Shown: piece after piece, positions 36,671 to 46,409 of the stretch
Layout of the letters: each line of letters opens with the position of its first letter
Numbering within the stretch: the first letter of the stretch is position 1
Origin: Sulfurimonas sp.
GTDB lineage: Bacteria > Campylobacterota > Campylobacteria > Campylobacterales > Sulfurimonadaceae
Direction: 5' to 3'
NCBI GenBank assembly: GCA_027063745.1
Contig: JAMORG010000029.1
Location: 1 to 46,409 of the forward strand
Length of the DNA: 46,409 nucleotides
Translations under genes and position numbers: made by a program
The notes under the pieces: generated by a model
Told to the model about the DNA's origin: nothing
The model's database searches: none
Seen by the model: the letters and a program-made list of their open reading frames with translations, nothing else

Positions 36671-39006
36671 TATCTTAGTCCTATTCCTAACTTTTCTTGT
36701 AAAGACTCTAAGATTGTATCCATGGCTTTTGTGATATCCTCTTCTTCTAAAGTCTTCTCATCAGACTGAAGTACAAAACGGATAGAGAGACTCATATTCT
36801 CACCAAGGCTCTCATCTTCATACGTATCTACCGGATAAAAACGAATAAGCTCACAAATATCACTTTCATCAATAACCTCTTTTATCTTCTCATAAGAGAG
36901 CCCTTTAGGTACTAATAAGCTTAAGTCTCTAAATGATGCCTGATATTTTGAACGTTTTTTAGCAGTTTTGAGATCAAACAGAAGTTTAGAGAAGTCAAGT
37001 TCACACATAAAAGTAGTATCTAGGTCATACTCTTTTTCTACTTCTGGATGCACTCTAAAGAGCTCACCTATCACTTCACCGTTTTGCAAAACCTCTGCTG
37101 TCTGGTACGGGTGTGAGAGTTTATGAGAAGTTTCATACTCACGCAACTCAACATCACCGACAACATCAGCTATTTTTTGAACAAAAGAAGCAAAGTCAAC
37201 TTTTGCAGGTCTTCCGGCATTTGCCAAAGACTCTTTCTCTTTCTCACCGCTAAAAAGGAATGAAAGACGTAAAGACTCCTCACGCAAAGGATTAAAGACA
37301 GAACCAAGTTCAAAAAGTTTTACAGAGTTATATCCGTTTTTAACATTATGTGAAGCTGCTTTTAAAAGTCCTGTTAAAAGTGTCGGACGAAGTGTATCAA
37401 GCGTTTGAACAATAGGGTTTAAAAGCTCTAACTCTTCTTGGGTAACACTAAAACCATACTTCTCTAAAACAGACTTCTCATCAAAAACAAAGTGAATAGA
37501 CTCAAAGAAACCACTCTGCGCTGCTTTTTGACGATAGCGTGAGCGTTTTTTATACTCAAAGTAGTTATCTTCTAAACGATTTGCCTCTTTAAGTAAGAAT
37601 GGTTTAGCAGGAATGTTGTCAATACCTACCATTCTTACAATCTCTTCTACAATATCTTGTTTGTTCACAATATCATGACGATACTGTGGAACAGTAATAA
37701 CAAACTTATCTGTTGAAGATTTTGATGTATCAAAACCAAGATTTTTAAGTATTTTTGCAATTACTGTCTTATCAATCTCTGCACCAATAATCTCATCGAT
37801 CTCCTGTTTTGAGACAATTACGATCTTCTCTTTAAAAGTTTTAGAGAGCTCTATAGAACCACTAAAAGTTGTTGATTTTGAAAAAGATTCAATCAAATCG
37901 ATACAGTACGAAAGACCACCTTCAAGTTCTGGTTCACTACCACGAGAAGTCTTATAAAACATCGGTCCTGCTTCTATCTTTGACTCTGCCATTTTTTTGG
38001 AGATAAGGTCAGGCGGAATATAAGAAGCTTCAAGAACAACCGTCCCTTCATTTTCTTTCATTTTAGAGGATTCATATTGAATTATACCAATAACAGAAGC
38101 AACTTCATCTGTATCATTTTTGATAACTGCAAAGCCATTCTCATCCTCACTTAAAATGATTTTACCTATTTTCTCATCTTGTTTTGTAAAAAAGTCATGA
38201 CGATAAGCACGTAGTATCACCCCTGTAGAGTGTGTTACATAAAGCATAATCGATTCAACATCACATGAACGGCTCTCTTCAATCTGTGCCAAACGAAGAT
38301 GTACAATAAACGGTATTCGTAAATCTTTTAAATCTACTGCTTTATAGCGAAGATTTACATCATAATCTTTCTCATGCACCAAAGAGAGTATGCGCCCTAT
38401 CCCTCTTTTTTCATCATTGTCAGTCACTACATACTCTTTTAGAGGACGATCAAGTGCCGCGGAGAGATCACGTGCAACACCTCGAATACTCAGGCAGTCA
38501 CCTCTGTTTGCAGTAAGTTCAATCTCTATAAGGTCATCATTAAAGATTGGGTTTTGTGATACTTCTTGACCAAGTTCTATCTCACCAATACTCTCATCAA
38601 GCTCCATAATTCCTTTACCCATCTCAGGAAGACCGATCTCACCTGCAGAACATATCATTCCTTCAGAGTCAACACCACGAAGTTTTACAGGTTTAATAAC
38701 CATACCGTTAGGCATAACAGCACCAACAGTAGCTACAACAACTGTAAGTCCTGCACGTACATTGGCAGCACCACAAACGATCTGACGGGTTGCACTTCCA
38801 AGATCTACTTTACAGATATTGAGTTTATCTGCATCAGGATGTTTTTGGCACTCCAAAACTTTTCCAAATACAATCTTTTGAGGAACTCTGTACTCATGAA
38901 TACGATCAACTTCAAGACCTATAGAGTTAAAAGTTTCTGCAAGTTTTTGTGTTGAAATGCCCTTTAAATCTATCCACTCATTTAACCACGATTTTGTAAC
39001 GATCAT
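36670..39006 (-). CDS. pheT: Phenylalanine--tRNA ligase beta subunit
   Basis: 778 aa; N-terminal tRNA-binding domain ([24 protein letters not shown]), B3/B5, FDX-ACB C-terminus. Confidence 0.97.
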   Translation of the reverse strand: MIVTKSWLNEWIDLKGISTQKLAETFNSIGLEVDRIHEYRVPQKIVFGKVLECQKHPDADKLNICKVDLGSATRQIVCGAANVRAGLTVVVATVGAVMPNGMVIKPVKLRGVDSEGMICSAGEIGLPEMGKGIMELDESIGEIELGQEVSQNPIFNDDLIEIELTANRGDCLSIRGVARDLSAALDRPLKEYVVTDNDEKRGIGRILSLVHEKDYDVNLRYKAVDLKDLRIPFIVHLRLAQIEESRSCDVESIMLYVTHSTGVILRAYRHDFFTKQDEKIGKIILSEDENGFAVIKNDTDEVASVIGIIQYESSKMKENEGTVVLEASYIPPDLISKKMAESKIEAGPMFYKTSRGSEPELEGGLSYCIDLIESFSKSTTFSGSIELSKTFKEKIVIVSKQEIDEIIGAEIDKTVIAKILKNLGFDTSKSSTDKFVITVPQYRHDIVNKQDIVEEIVRMVGIDNIPAKPFLLKEANRLEDNYFEYKKRSRYRQKAAQSGFFESIHFVFDEKSVLEKYGFSVTQEELELLNPIVQTLDTLRPTLLTGLLKAASHNVKNGYNSVKLFELGSVFNPLREESLRLSFLFSGEKEKESLANAGRPAKVDFASFVQKIADVVGDVELREYETSHKLSHPYQTAEVLQNGEVIGELFRVHPEVEKEYDLDTTFMCELDFSKLLFDLKTAKKRSKYQASFRDLSLLVPKGLSYEKIKEVIDESDICELIRFYPVDTYEDESLGENMSLSIRFVLQSDEKTLEEEDITKAMDTILESLQEKLGIGLR

Positions 39007-40019
39007 TGAAATTGCTCCAGTAACTTAATATCTCCCTCAAAGAGTGAACGAAGGTCTCCAATTTGATGAATAAGCATTGCAAAACGCTCAACACCAAGAC
39101 CAAAAGCATATCCGCTTACATTTTTGTAATCAACTGCTTCAAAAACATTTGGATCAACAATACCACAGCCAAGAACTTCAAGCCATCCTGTATGTGAACA
39201 TACACGACAACCCTCACCTTTACAAAAAACACAAGAGATATCCACTTCGGCAGAAGGTTCGGTAAATGGGAAAAACGATGGACGGAAACGTACATCAACA
39301 TCACCAAACATATACTTCAAAAAGTCTTCTAAAATGAACTTGAGATTTGCAAAAGAGACTCTACCCTCTTCATCTACAAGCAGTCCTTCTACCTGATGAA
39401 ACATCGGTGTATGTGTGAGGTCATAGTCACGACGAAACACAGCACCCGGTGCAATCATACGAATAGGCGGTTTACTCTCAAGCATAGTACGGATCTGTAC
39501 CGGAGAAGTGTGTGTACGAAGAAGCATCTCATCTTTAAAGTAGAATGTATCTTGCATATCACGTGCCGGATGATATTTTGGAAGATTGAGCGCTTCAAAG
39601 TTATGAAAATCATCCTCAACCATTTTTCCTGTTTTTACTGCAAAGTTCATTGACGAAAAGTACTCTACTATTCGATCCATAGTCTCCATTACAGGGTGAA
39701 GTGCTCCTGCTGATGACTCAGTAGAGAACATTGAAACGTCAATCGCCTCTGCCTTCATAGCCTCACGCAATGCTTCTGTCTCAAGAACTATCTTCTTGGC
39801 AGTAAATTCATTCATAAGGTTCTGTTTGTGTGCATTTAAATCTTTGGCAAATTGTGCTTTTTGCTCATTTGGAACCTGTTTCATCTTAGCAAATTCAGCT
39901 GCCAAGACACCTTTTTTCCCAAACAAGGCTATACGAATCTCTTCTAAAGCTTCGACACTTGTTGCCTCTTTTATTTTATCGTACCACTCTTTCAATGTCA
40001 GAGTCTCCATATTTTTCAA
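39003..40019 (-). CDS. pheS: Phenylalanine--tRNA ligase alpha subunit
   Basis: 338 aa; [22 protein letters not shown]...[14 protein letters not shown]...[18 protein letters not shown]...[16 protein letters not shown]. Confidence 0.98.
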   Translation of the reverse strand: MKNMETLTLKEWYDKIKEATSVEALEEIRIALFGKKGVLAAEFAKMKQVPNEQKAQFAKDLNAHKQNLMNEFTAKKIVLETEALREAMKAEAIDVSMFSTESSAGALHPVMETMDRIVEYFSSMNFAVKTGKMVEDDFHNFEALNLPKYHPARDMQDTFYFKDEMLLRTHTSPVQIRTMLESKPPIRMIAPGAVFRRDYDLTHTPMFHQVEGLLVDEEGRVSFANLKFILEDFLKYMFGDVDVRFRPSFFPFTEPSAEVDISCVFCKGEGCRVCSHTGWLEVLGCGIVDPNVFEAVDYKNVSGYAFGLGVERFAMLIHQIGDLRSLFEGDIKLLEQFQ

Positions 40020-40110
40020 ATTTTTAAAGAGATTATACTCAAAAATTGATTATATGCAGCTTGACATCTAAATTTATATGCTACAATAACCAAAAAACAA
40101 GGAAAATATT

Positions 40111-40467
40111 ATGTGTCTATTTTGTAAAATTGTAAATAAAGAGATTCCATCAAATGTTGTTTTGGAAAATGATCATTTCCTCGCTTTTCACGACATCAAT
40201 CCAAAAGCACCTGTACATATTTTGGCCATACCAAAAGTACATGTTGAGAGCTTTCATGAAGTCTCACCGGAAATTATGGCCGGTATGACACCCTTTATCC
40301 AAGAAATTGCGCGTGAGACAGGAATTGACAAAAGTGGTTACCGTGTTATTACAAACATTGGTGAAGACGGTGGTCAAGAGGTAAAACATCTCCACTTCCA
40401 TATTTTAGGTGGTGCAAAACTCAAATGGGAACACTTTAGTGATGCTGATCCAAAAGACTTTATCTAG
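40111..40467 (+). CDS. HIT-family (HINT-like) protein
   Basis: 118 aa; MCLFCKIVNKEIPSNVVLENDHFLAFHDINPKAPVHILAIPKVH...HLHFHILGG. Confidence 0.95.
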   Translation: MCLFCKIVNKEIPSNVVLENDHFLAFHDINPKAPVHILAIPKVHVESFHEVSPEIMAGMTPFIQEIARETGIDKSGYRVITNIGEDGGQEVKHLHFHILGGAKLKWEHFSDADPKDFI

Positions 40468-41647
40468 CTCTCTTTGTGCAGTAGCACTTCTTGTAAGTGC
40501 TGCTGATATAAAAGCAGACTCTTTTACTGATTATAAACAGACTCAACAACAAAACTTTCAAGCAGATACACAAAAATTTATTTACTATAAAAACTCACTC
40601 AATCAAGATTTTCTCAACTATAAAAAAGCACAGCAAAAAGCATACAACGAGTATAAAGAAGCGTTAAAAAAGTACTGGGACAAGCCTGAGCTCAGTACAA
40701 AAAAGAGACTTGTTCACTATACTCAAGACAAACAGACAAAGACAGCTATTGATTTTGAAAAACAAAAAATTGAGATACAAACTATTGCCAAAAATAAAAA
40801 AGAAGCAAAACAAAAACTTGCTCACGCACTTTTAAAAGCTACACTTATTGATACAAAACAACTCTACAAAGAGGATGAACTACTACAAAAAATAGCCCAT
40901 ATAAAAACACCTTCAAGCATTATAAAAGCAGATGTAGATGCAAAACCCATACTAGCACCTGTTGTTTTTGACAAAAAGCCATCTACAGATGAGCTTATCA
41001 ACTACACAAAAAAGACTCTAGCGAAAAACCCTATACAAGAGCGTGTAAACTCAAAACAAAAGCATGTCTATACACTTAATGTCACACTTCCAAGTGATAC
41101 AACCATCAAGCGCTCACGCACATACTATCAAGAGGTACAAACTGCAGCAAAAAAAGAGAAACTCACACCTGCTCTTATCTTTGCAATTATGCATACTGAG
41201 AGTAGTTTTAACCCCTATGCGCGCTCTTATGTTCCGGCGTATGGTCTTATGCAGATTGTTCCCAAGAGTGCCGGTATAGATGCTTATTACTATCTCTACA
41301 AAAAGAAGCGTCTTGTAAGTGGCAGCTATCTCTACAACTCACGCAACAACATCCGTATGGGAAGTGCCTATCTGCATATCCTCTACTACAGCTACCTGCG
41401 TTACATTAAAGACCCACAAAGTCGTCTTTACTGCACTATTGCCGCCTACAATACAGGAGCTGGAAATGTTGCACGTGCTTTTGTCTCAAGTAACAGTGTA
41501 AAGTATGCAGCACAAAAGATAAATGCAATGAGTTCAGATGATGTCTATGCACATCTAAGAAGAAATTTACGTTATAAAGAGGCTAGAGATTATCTACTAA
41601 AAGTAGAAAAAAGAAGAAGAATGTATAAAAAGATATACGGTAGTTAG
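40442..41647 (+). CDS. MltC-like lytic transglycosylase (DUF3393 + SLT domain)
   Basis: Preferred ATG at 40442 (MLIQKTLSSSLCAVALLVSAADIKADSF signal peptide) rather than the ORF-track GTG at 40409; ALIFAIMHTESSFNPYARSYVPAYGLMQIVPKSAG...AAYNTGAGNVARAF. Confidence 0.9.
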   Translation: MLIQKTLSSSLCAVALLVSAADIKADSFTDYKQTQQQNFQADTQKFIYYKNSLNQDFLNYKKAQQKAYNEYKEALKKYWDKPELSTKKRLVHYTQDKQTKTAIDFEKQKIEIQTIAKNKKEAKQKLAHALLKATLIDTKQLYKEDELLQKIAHIKTPSSIIKADVDAKPILAPVVFDKKPSTDELINYTKKTLAKNPIQERVNSKQKHVYTLNVTLPSDTTIKRSRTYYQEVQTAAKKEKLTPALIFAIMHTESSFNPYARSYVPAYGLMQIVPKSAGIDAYYYLYKKKRLVSGSYLYNSRNNIRMGSAYLHILYYSYLRYIKDPQSRLYCTIAAYNTGAGNVARAFVSSNSVKYAAQKINAMSSDDVYAHLRRNLRYKEARDYLLKVEKRRRMYKKIYGS

Positions 41648-41656
41648 GAGAACTTC

Positions 41657-42121
41657 CTAACTACAACATGCATCGATCTCACCAAGATCGATCTTAGAAC
41701 CGCCACCACTGATGACTTTTTCATTTTCACGAATCATTTTACCGTTGTGTTTTACAGAGTAGCTTATCTCTGTTGTATCACGGATAGTATTTAGCGTTGA
41801 GCAGTATGTCTCAACAGAGGCTGCAACCCAGCGAGCTGCTTGAATATCATCACCATCTGAGTTAAATGAGTAGTCAAGATGAAGTTTTACAAACTTTCTT
41901 GGGTGATCTTCAGCACGCGTTGCATCACCGTCAACCACCAAGTCTGTCACTGTAAAGCCCTGATTTTTAGGAAGAAGTACAATGTCTGTTGCACTACAGG
42001 TGATGATACCTGCAAGAAAATACTCTACAGGTGAGATAGTCGGACAATCAATAACAAAGCTAGACTTTTCAGTCTTTGCTTCAAACTTCATACCCTCTTG
42101 ATGTGAAATACTTACTTTCAT
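41657..42121 (-). CDS. OsmC family protein
   Basis: 154 aa; SPVEYFLAGIITCSATDIVLLPKNQGF...YCSTLNTIRDTTEISYSV. Confidence 0.88.
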   Translation of the reverse strand: MKVSISHQEGMKFEAKTEKSSFVIDCPTISPVEYFLAGIITCSATDIVLLPKNQGFTVTDLVVDGDATRAEDHPRKFVKLHLDYSFNSDGDDIQAARWVAASVETYCSTLNTIRDTTEISYSVKHNGKMIRENEKVISGGGSKIDLGEIDACCS

Positions 42122-43504
42122 CTATGCTCCTTTGAGATAGTTTTTAAAGTACTCAAGTTGTTCCTTAGTACGCTCTTGCGCTGTTCCACCCTCTGATGTT
42201 CTTGCATTCATAGAAGCTCTCAAACCAAGATACTCCATCACATCTTCACCGATGCGCTCATCGATCTCTTTGAGATCTTTGTACTCCATCTTAGAGAGAT
42301 CAACACCTATCTCTTCACCTTTTGCAACAGCGCGACCAGTAATGAAGTGTGCCTCACGGAAAGGTATACCACACTTCTCAACAAGATAATCAGCCAAATC
42401 AGTAGCACTCAAATGCCCAACTGCACAGGCACTCTCCATGTTCTCTTTTTTAACTTCCATAGTACGAAGTGCCTCACGCAAAATCTCTAAAGAGAGTTCA
42501 GCGGTCTCAACTGCATCAAAGACACCCTCTTTATCCTCTTGTGTATCTTTATTATATGCAAGCGGCAGCCCTTTCATTACAGTTAAAAGACCAACTAATG
42601 CACCATAGACACGACCTGTCTTTCCACGAAGCAGCTCTGGAACATCAGGATTTTTCTTCTGTGGCATAATAGAGCTTCCTGTAGAGTACTCATCTGATAG
42701 CTCTACAAAACCAAACTCATAGCTTGACCATAAGATAAGCTCTTCAGAGAGACGTGAGATATGCATCATCATTGTAGAGATATTAAAAAGGATTTCAAGT
42801 GCAAAATCACGATCACTTACCGTATCTAAACAGTTTACACTCACACTGTCAAAACCAAGAAGCTCTGCTGTATATGCACGATCTACATTGTGTGGTGTTC
42901 CCGCAAGTGCAGCACAACCAAGTGGCGAGATATTGTTACGCTCATACGAGCTTTGAAATCTTTCAATATCACGCTTGAACATCGAAAGGTATGCACCCAT
43001 ATGAAAACCGAAGTTGATCGGTTGTGCATGTTGAAGGTGTGTCATACCTGGAATAAGTGTATCTGTATGCTTCTCGGCAAGCTCTACTATCACTTCCATC
43101 AAAGACCTGATAGCTTCACTGATCTCTTTGTTCTTTCTAAGAACATAACGACGAAAATCAACTGCTACTTGGTCATTACGACTTCTTGCCGTGTGAAGCT
43201 TTTTACCGGTATCACCAATGATTTGTGTAAGACGCTTCTCTATACCCATATGCAGATCTTCATCAGAGATATTCCACTCAAACTTACCTGATTCTATCTC
43301 CTCTTTTACCTGAGCAAGACCATCTTGGATCTGTTTGAGTTCATCCTCTGTTAAGATTCCCTGCTTTGCAAGCATCTGTGCATGAGCTAAAGAGCCTTCT
43401 ATATCTTCACGATAGAGTTTTCTGTCAAACATAATTGAAGCATTAAACTCATCTAAAAGGTTTGATGCGCCTGCAGTGAAGCGACCTGACCACATTTTTT
43501 CCAT
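42122..43504 (-). CDS. argH: Argininosuccinate lyase
   Basis: 460 aa; [21 protein letters not shown]...[31 protein letters not shown]. Confidence 0.98.
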   Translation of the reverse strand: MEKMWSGRFTAGASNLLDEFNASIMFDRKLYREDIEGSLAHAQMLAKQGILTEDELKQIQDGLAQVKEEIESGKFEWNISDEDLHMGIEKRLTQIIGDTGKKLHTARSRNDQVAVDFRRYVLRKNKEISEAIRSLMEVIVELAEKHTDTLIPGMTHLQHAQPINFGFHMGAYLSMFKRDIERFQSSYERNNISPLGCAALAGTPHNVDRAYTAELLGFDSVSVNCLDTVSDRDFALEILFNISTMMMHISRLSEELILWSSYEFGFVELSDEYSTGSSIMPQKKNPDVPELLRGKTGRVYGALVGLLTVMKGLPLAYNKDTQEDKEGVFDAVETAELSLEILREALRTMEVKKENMESACAVGHLSATDLADYLVEKCGIPFREAHFITGRAVAKGEEIGVDLSKMEYKDLKEIDERIGEDVMEYLGLRASMNARTSEGGTAQERTKEQLEYFKNYLKGA

Positions 43505-43605
43505 ACGAAATCCTTGTTGTGCATATTAAAAAGTTTGTTATTTTATCTAAAAAGAGAGATTTTATAAAGGGAGAGAGAAAAAGTACTATACTTTCTTAAA
43601 AAATT

Positions 43606-43938
43606 TTAGTTACAAGCCGGAACATTTCCGCTGTCTTTTGCATACTCAATCAAAAACTGTTTAAGATGTTTTGATTTTTTAGCATATTTTTTACTCTGAA
43701 AATATTTCCAAGACTCTTTTGCCTTTTCACTCTTAAGATGAATTTCTGCAAGTGGCTTACCTTTTTTCTTAAGTAATTTTTTCCACTTCTTCATCTTATA
43801 TTTAGCAATGAAATTTTGACCTTCTTTATGACATTTAAGACATTTTTTTATAAAAACTCGTTGTCCTTTATAAATAGCAGCTTCACTTGAAAGTGAAAAG
43901 AAAAATAGAAAGAAAAAGACGAACAACAATTTAATCAT
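43606..43938 (-). CDS. Small Lys-rich monohaem c-type cytochrome-like protein
   Basis: 110 aa; signal peptide; CLKCHKEG haem motif; extremely Lys-rich. Confidence 0.75.
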   Translation of the reverse strand: MIKLLFVFFFLFFFSLSSEAAIYKGQRVFIKKCLKCHKEGQNFIAKYKMKKWKKLLKKKGKPLAEIHLKSEKAKESWKYFQSKKYAKKSKHLKQFLIEYAKDSGNVPACN

Positions 43939-44032
43939 ATAAAAGTCCTACTAAAGATAATCCTCATATTACATTAGAAATAATTATATTTAGCTTATAT
44001 CGGCAAAGTTTGATTTTCAAATCTCAAAAAGC

Positions 44033-45847
44033 CTATAATTGAAACTTTTTATAGAGTGTATCATCAAAATCCCATACACCTTTTTCTTTTAATTTTTCAA
44101 TAACACTATGGGTACAATCAACATCATCAGGCCACTCACGGGTAAAACCATCAAGTGCATTTTTGTTCGTTCCGTCAATTCCAACCATAAGTCCTGAAAC
44201 AAAAATATCCCGTTGTGCATCAATATTATTTGTCACTCTCCAGACAAGCATATATCCATTACGAACATCATTTTTTGCTGCATCTACAAAAACAACAATC
44301 CTCAAATGAGGAGAGAGTGAGATAAGTGCATCAAAATACTCTCTTACATTTTTCTTCTTCTCTACAGCGATCACAGTGATAGGGTTGGCACTTCTTCTCA
44401 TAAACTGATGCAGATCAACAGTATCTTCTATAAGCTCTTTTACTTGTTCTAGCAGTTCTGCATCTCCCAGAAGTTGTGGTGGTTCTACTCTGTTTGCTGC
44501 AGTTGCATCAATACCCAGCTTTCCACCAACAAGTGTCTCGGGTGAAGAGTGATCTAGCGCATCTAAAATACCTTCTGTGATAAACATAGACTTTGGAGTA
44601 AATCTATCAAGTACATACTGTGCAAATGCTTCATAGTTTTCAAGCTTTGGTGCTTTTTCATCTACAAATATGGCATGCTTTACAAAACTCATCTGTCCCG
44701 CACCCCAAAATGCATGCATAAACTGTTTTGCATGCCCTTTATAGAGTGGTTGCATCTTCGCTAAAATAAGATTATGAAAACCTGCATTCTCCGGCATATG
44801 ATAATCAAGCAGATCCGGTGTTGTGGTCTTTAAGAGTGGAAAGAATATCTTGCCCGTAGCCCAACCCATATACTTATCTTCAAGTGGTGGCTTTCCAACA
44901 ACGGTAGCTAAAAATGTACGCTCACGCTGCATGGTAATTGCACTTACTTCCATAACCGGGTATGGCTCTTCGAGTGTATAGTAGCCTGTATGGTCTCCAA
45001 AAGGACCTTCTATTTTCATCTCAGCCGGATCTACCCAACCTTCAATGACATAATCAACATCACGAGGAATATAAAGTGGTGTTGTGAGAGATTTTACAAG
45101 TTGTGCAGGCTCTTTTTTGATAAGCCCGTACATAAGCAGTTCATTGACACCATATGGCAGTGGTGCCGTAGCACACCAAGTATAGAGCGGATCACCACCA
45201 ATAGCAATAGAGACTGGCATCTTTTTACCTGCTTTTTGATACTGATCGTAAAAGTGTGAACTATCTTTGTGAATCTGCCAGTGCATTCCCAGATGATTTT
45301 TATCATAAACCTGAAGACGATACATACCAAGGTTTACCATCTCACCATCAAGACTCTGTGTATAGACCTGTCCCATTGTGATAAACGGTCCGCCATCTTG
45401 CTCCCATGTTGTAAGCACAGGAAGTTTATAAAGATCTATGTCATCATCAAGATACTTTATCTGCTGACAAGCACCCTCGCCTTTAAGTCTTTTAGGAAAG
45501 ATATTTTTGAGTGAAAAGAGCTCACTTGCCATTGAAAGTTTCTCTTTAAAACTTGCAGGTGGTTTCATATGTAAAAGTTTTGTTATCTCATCTGCCACAG
45601 ACTCTATAGTTCTGCCAAAAAGCAGTTCACAACGTCTGTATGAACCAAAGACATTCATAAGCACCGGCTCTTCAAACTTCACACCGCTTTTACTATCGAC
45701 TATATTTGTAAAGAGCAGTGCCTTACCGCCATCCTCTTTTTTTACCTCTGCATAAGCAATATGAGGAATCTCAAGATAGATATCAAGCTCTGTATCTATC
45801 GTTTTTAGTTCGTCATGTTTTTCTAAAAGTTTTATTGTCTTTTTCAT
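44033..45847 (-). CDS. UbiD-family (menaquinone biosynthesis) decarboxylase
   Basis: 604 aa; EGPFGDHTGYYTLEEPYPVMEVSAITMQRERTFLATVVGKPPLEDKYMGWATGKIFFPLLK; UbiD family. Confidence 0.9.
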   Translation of the reverse strand: MKKTIKLLEKHDELKTIDTELDIYLEIPHIAYAEVKKEDGGKALLFTNIVDSKSGVKFEEPVLMNVFGSYRRCELLFGRTIESVADEITKLLHMKPPASFKEKLSMASELFSLKNIFPKRLKGEGACQQIKYLDDDIDLYKLPVLTTWEQDGGPFITMGQVYTQSLDGEMVNLGMYRLQVYDKNHLGMHWQIHKDSSHFYDQYQKAGKKMPVSIAIGGDPLYTWCATAPLPYGVNELLMYGLIKKEPAQLVKSLTTPLYIPRDVDYVIEGWVDPAEMKIEGPFGDHTGYYTLEEPYPVMEVSAITMQRERTFLATVVGKPPLEDKYMGWATGKIFFPLLKTTTPDLLDYHMPENAGFHNLILAKMQPLYKGHAKQFMHAFWGAGQMSFVKHAIFVDEKAPKLENYEAFAQYVLDRFTPKSMFITEGILDALDHSSPETLVGGKLGIDATAANRVEPPQLLGDAELLEQVKELIEDTVDLHQFMRRSANPITVIAVEKKKNVREYFDALISLSPHLRIVVFVDAAKNDVRNGYMLVWRVTNNIDAQRDIFVSGLMVGIDGTNKNALDGFTREWPDDVDCTHSVIEKLKEKGVWDFDDTLYKKFQL

Positions 45848-46409
45848 CTATAACCTTTGTGGCATCTCTTCTTTAAAGGCACTCTCTTCTGCCTCACGCA
45901 ACAGTTCCAGCGCTCCATTTGCTATCATTAACTCTGCCATTTCAACACCAAGATTTTTGCTCTCATCTACACTTACGACAGCTCTCTCTTGCATAATCTT
46001 CGATGCATCAGGATAGCCCAGCATTGTACGAAAAACAATATTGTCACCCTCTTTTACAGCATTACAGGCAACCGGTGCAGAACATCCCGCTCCAATCTTT
46101 GCGATAAAGTCACGCTCTATCTGTGTACAAAGATAAGTTGTCTCATCGTTAAGCATCGCTGCTATCTCACGCAGCTTCTCATTGCCCTGCACTATCTCAA
46201 TACCCAAAGCAGCCTGCCCCATAGGCGGTATCATCATATCTAGTGAGAGTTTTTGCACGTGAGGAATATCTTTTAAAAGGTCAAGTCTGTGCAGACCGAT
46301 ATAAGCCAAAATAATAGCATCATACTGCCCTTCTGCAAGTTTTCTCAGACGTGTGTTTACATTACCGCGTAAGTCTTTAAGTACCAAATCAGGACGCACT
46401 TTTAAAAGC
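45848..46409 (-). CDS. hemC: Hydroxymethylbilane synthase (porphobilinogen deaminase), N-terminus off right edge
   Basis: LKDLRGNVNTRLRKLAEGQYDAIILAYIGLHRL...IPPMGQAALGIE...FIAKIGAGCSAPVACNA. Confidence 0.96.
   Translation of the reverse strand, partial: LLKVRPDLVLKDLRGNVNTRLRKLAEGQYDAIILAYIGLHRLDLLKDIPHVQKLSLDMMIPPMGQAALGIEIVQGNEKLREIAAMLNDETTYLCTQIERDFIAKIGAGCSAPVACNAVKEGDNIVFRTMLGYPDASKIMQERAVVSVDESKNLGVEMAELMIANGALELLREAEESAFKEEMPQRL

Larger units (their letters stand above)
1574..46173. repeat. Dispersed over-represented octamer TGCGTGAG / CTCACGCA (about 35 exact copies)
   Basis: Plus-strand TGCGTGAG near 1574, 1658, 2069, 3375, 6771, 7433, 11280, 11756, 11846, 22165, 27431, 32097. 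CTCACGCA near 1772, 3052, 7304, 8758, 9849, 12571, 12627, 13063, 14805, 15398, 21792, 21823, 22929, 25877, 37138, 37279, 39762, 40821, 41113, 41338, 42473, 45893, 46166. Counted by eye; small errors possible. Confidence 0.85.

Noticed and set aside
1574-46173. Octamer explained simply by frequent Arg-Glu (CGT GAG) codons
   Set aside because: About half of the copies are antisense to the host gene and encode AHA, PHA, LTQ or SRN in other phases, while CGTGAG without the TG(C) prefix is much rarer in the window.
1-46409. CRISPR arrays, tRNA/rRNA genes, IS elements or prophage
   Set aside because: No spaced direct repeats, cloverleaf sequences, transposase/integrase ORFs or phage genes noticed on reading; a tRNAscan/CRISPR search would confirm.

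Overview
This looks like ordinary chromosomal DNA from a Sulfurimonas-like Campylobacterota (inferred from protein flavour and gene content, not tested). It is densely coding, with about 40 supported CDS. I saw no rRNA, tRNA, CRISPR array, transposase or phage genes. Core blocks: pyrC-like/lpxB; dsbD; plsC-pdxJ-pdxA; ccp; coaX-hisG-methyltransferase; an RND efflux operon; serA/rpsA/ispH/aroA/pheT/pheS; argH; ubiD-like/hemC. The strongest unexplained signal is not a gene. It is a dispersed, non-palindromic octamer, TGCGTGAG/CTCACGCA. I counted about 35 exact copies by eye, against roughly 1 expected from base composition. The copies are split about 18:17 between sense and antisense relative to the host gene and fall in four codon phases, so simple codon bias does not explain them. 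The density resembles DNA-uptake-sequence or Chi-like motifs. Other observations: a dihydroorotase homologue lacking the catalytic HxH and Asp (pseudo-DHOase); a stand-alone degenerate DEAD-box C-terminal domain with a basic tail; an RND pump split in two at a His-rich linker, with its own Shine-Dalgarno for the second half; a secreted-looking Memo-AMMECR1 fusion; an orphan HicA-like protein; a cluster of three small unknown proteins with a possible coupled leader peptide, next to a GGDEF/EAL gene; and a 27-bp near-perfect palindrome inside that GGDEF/EAL gene.
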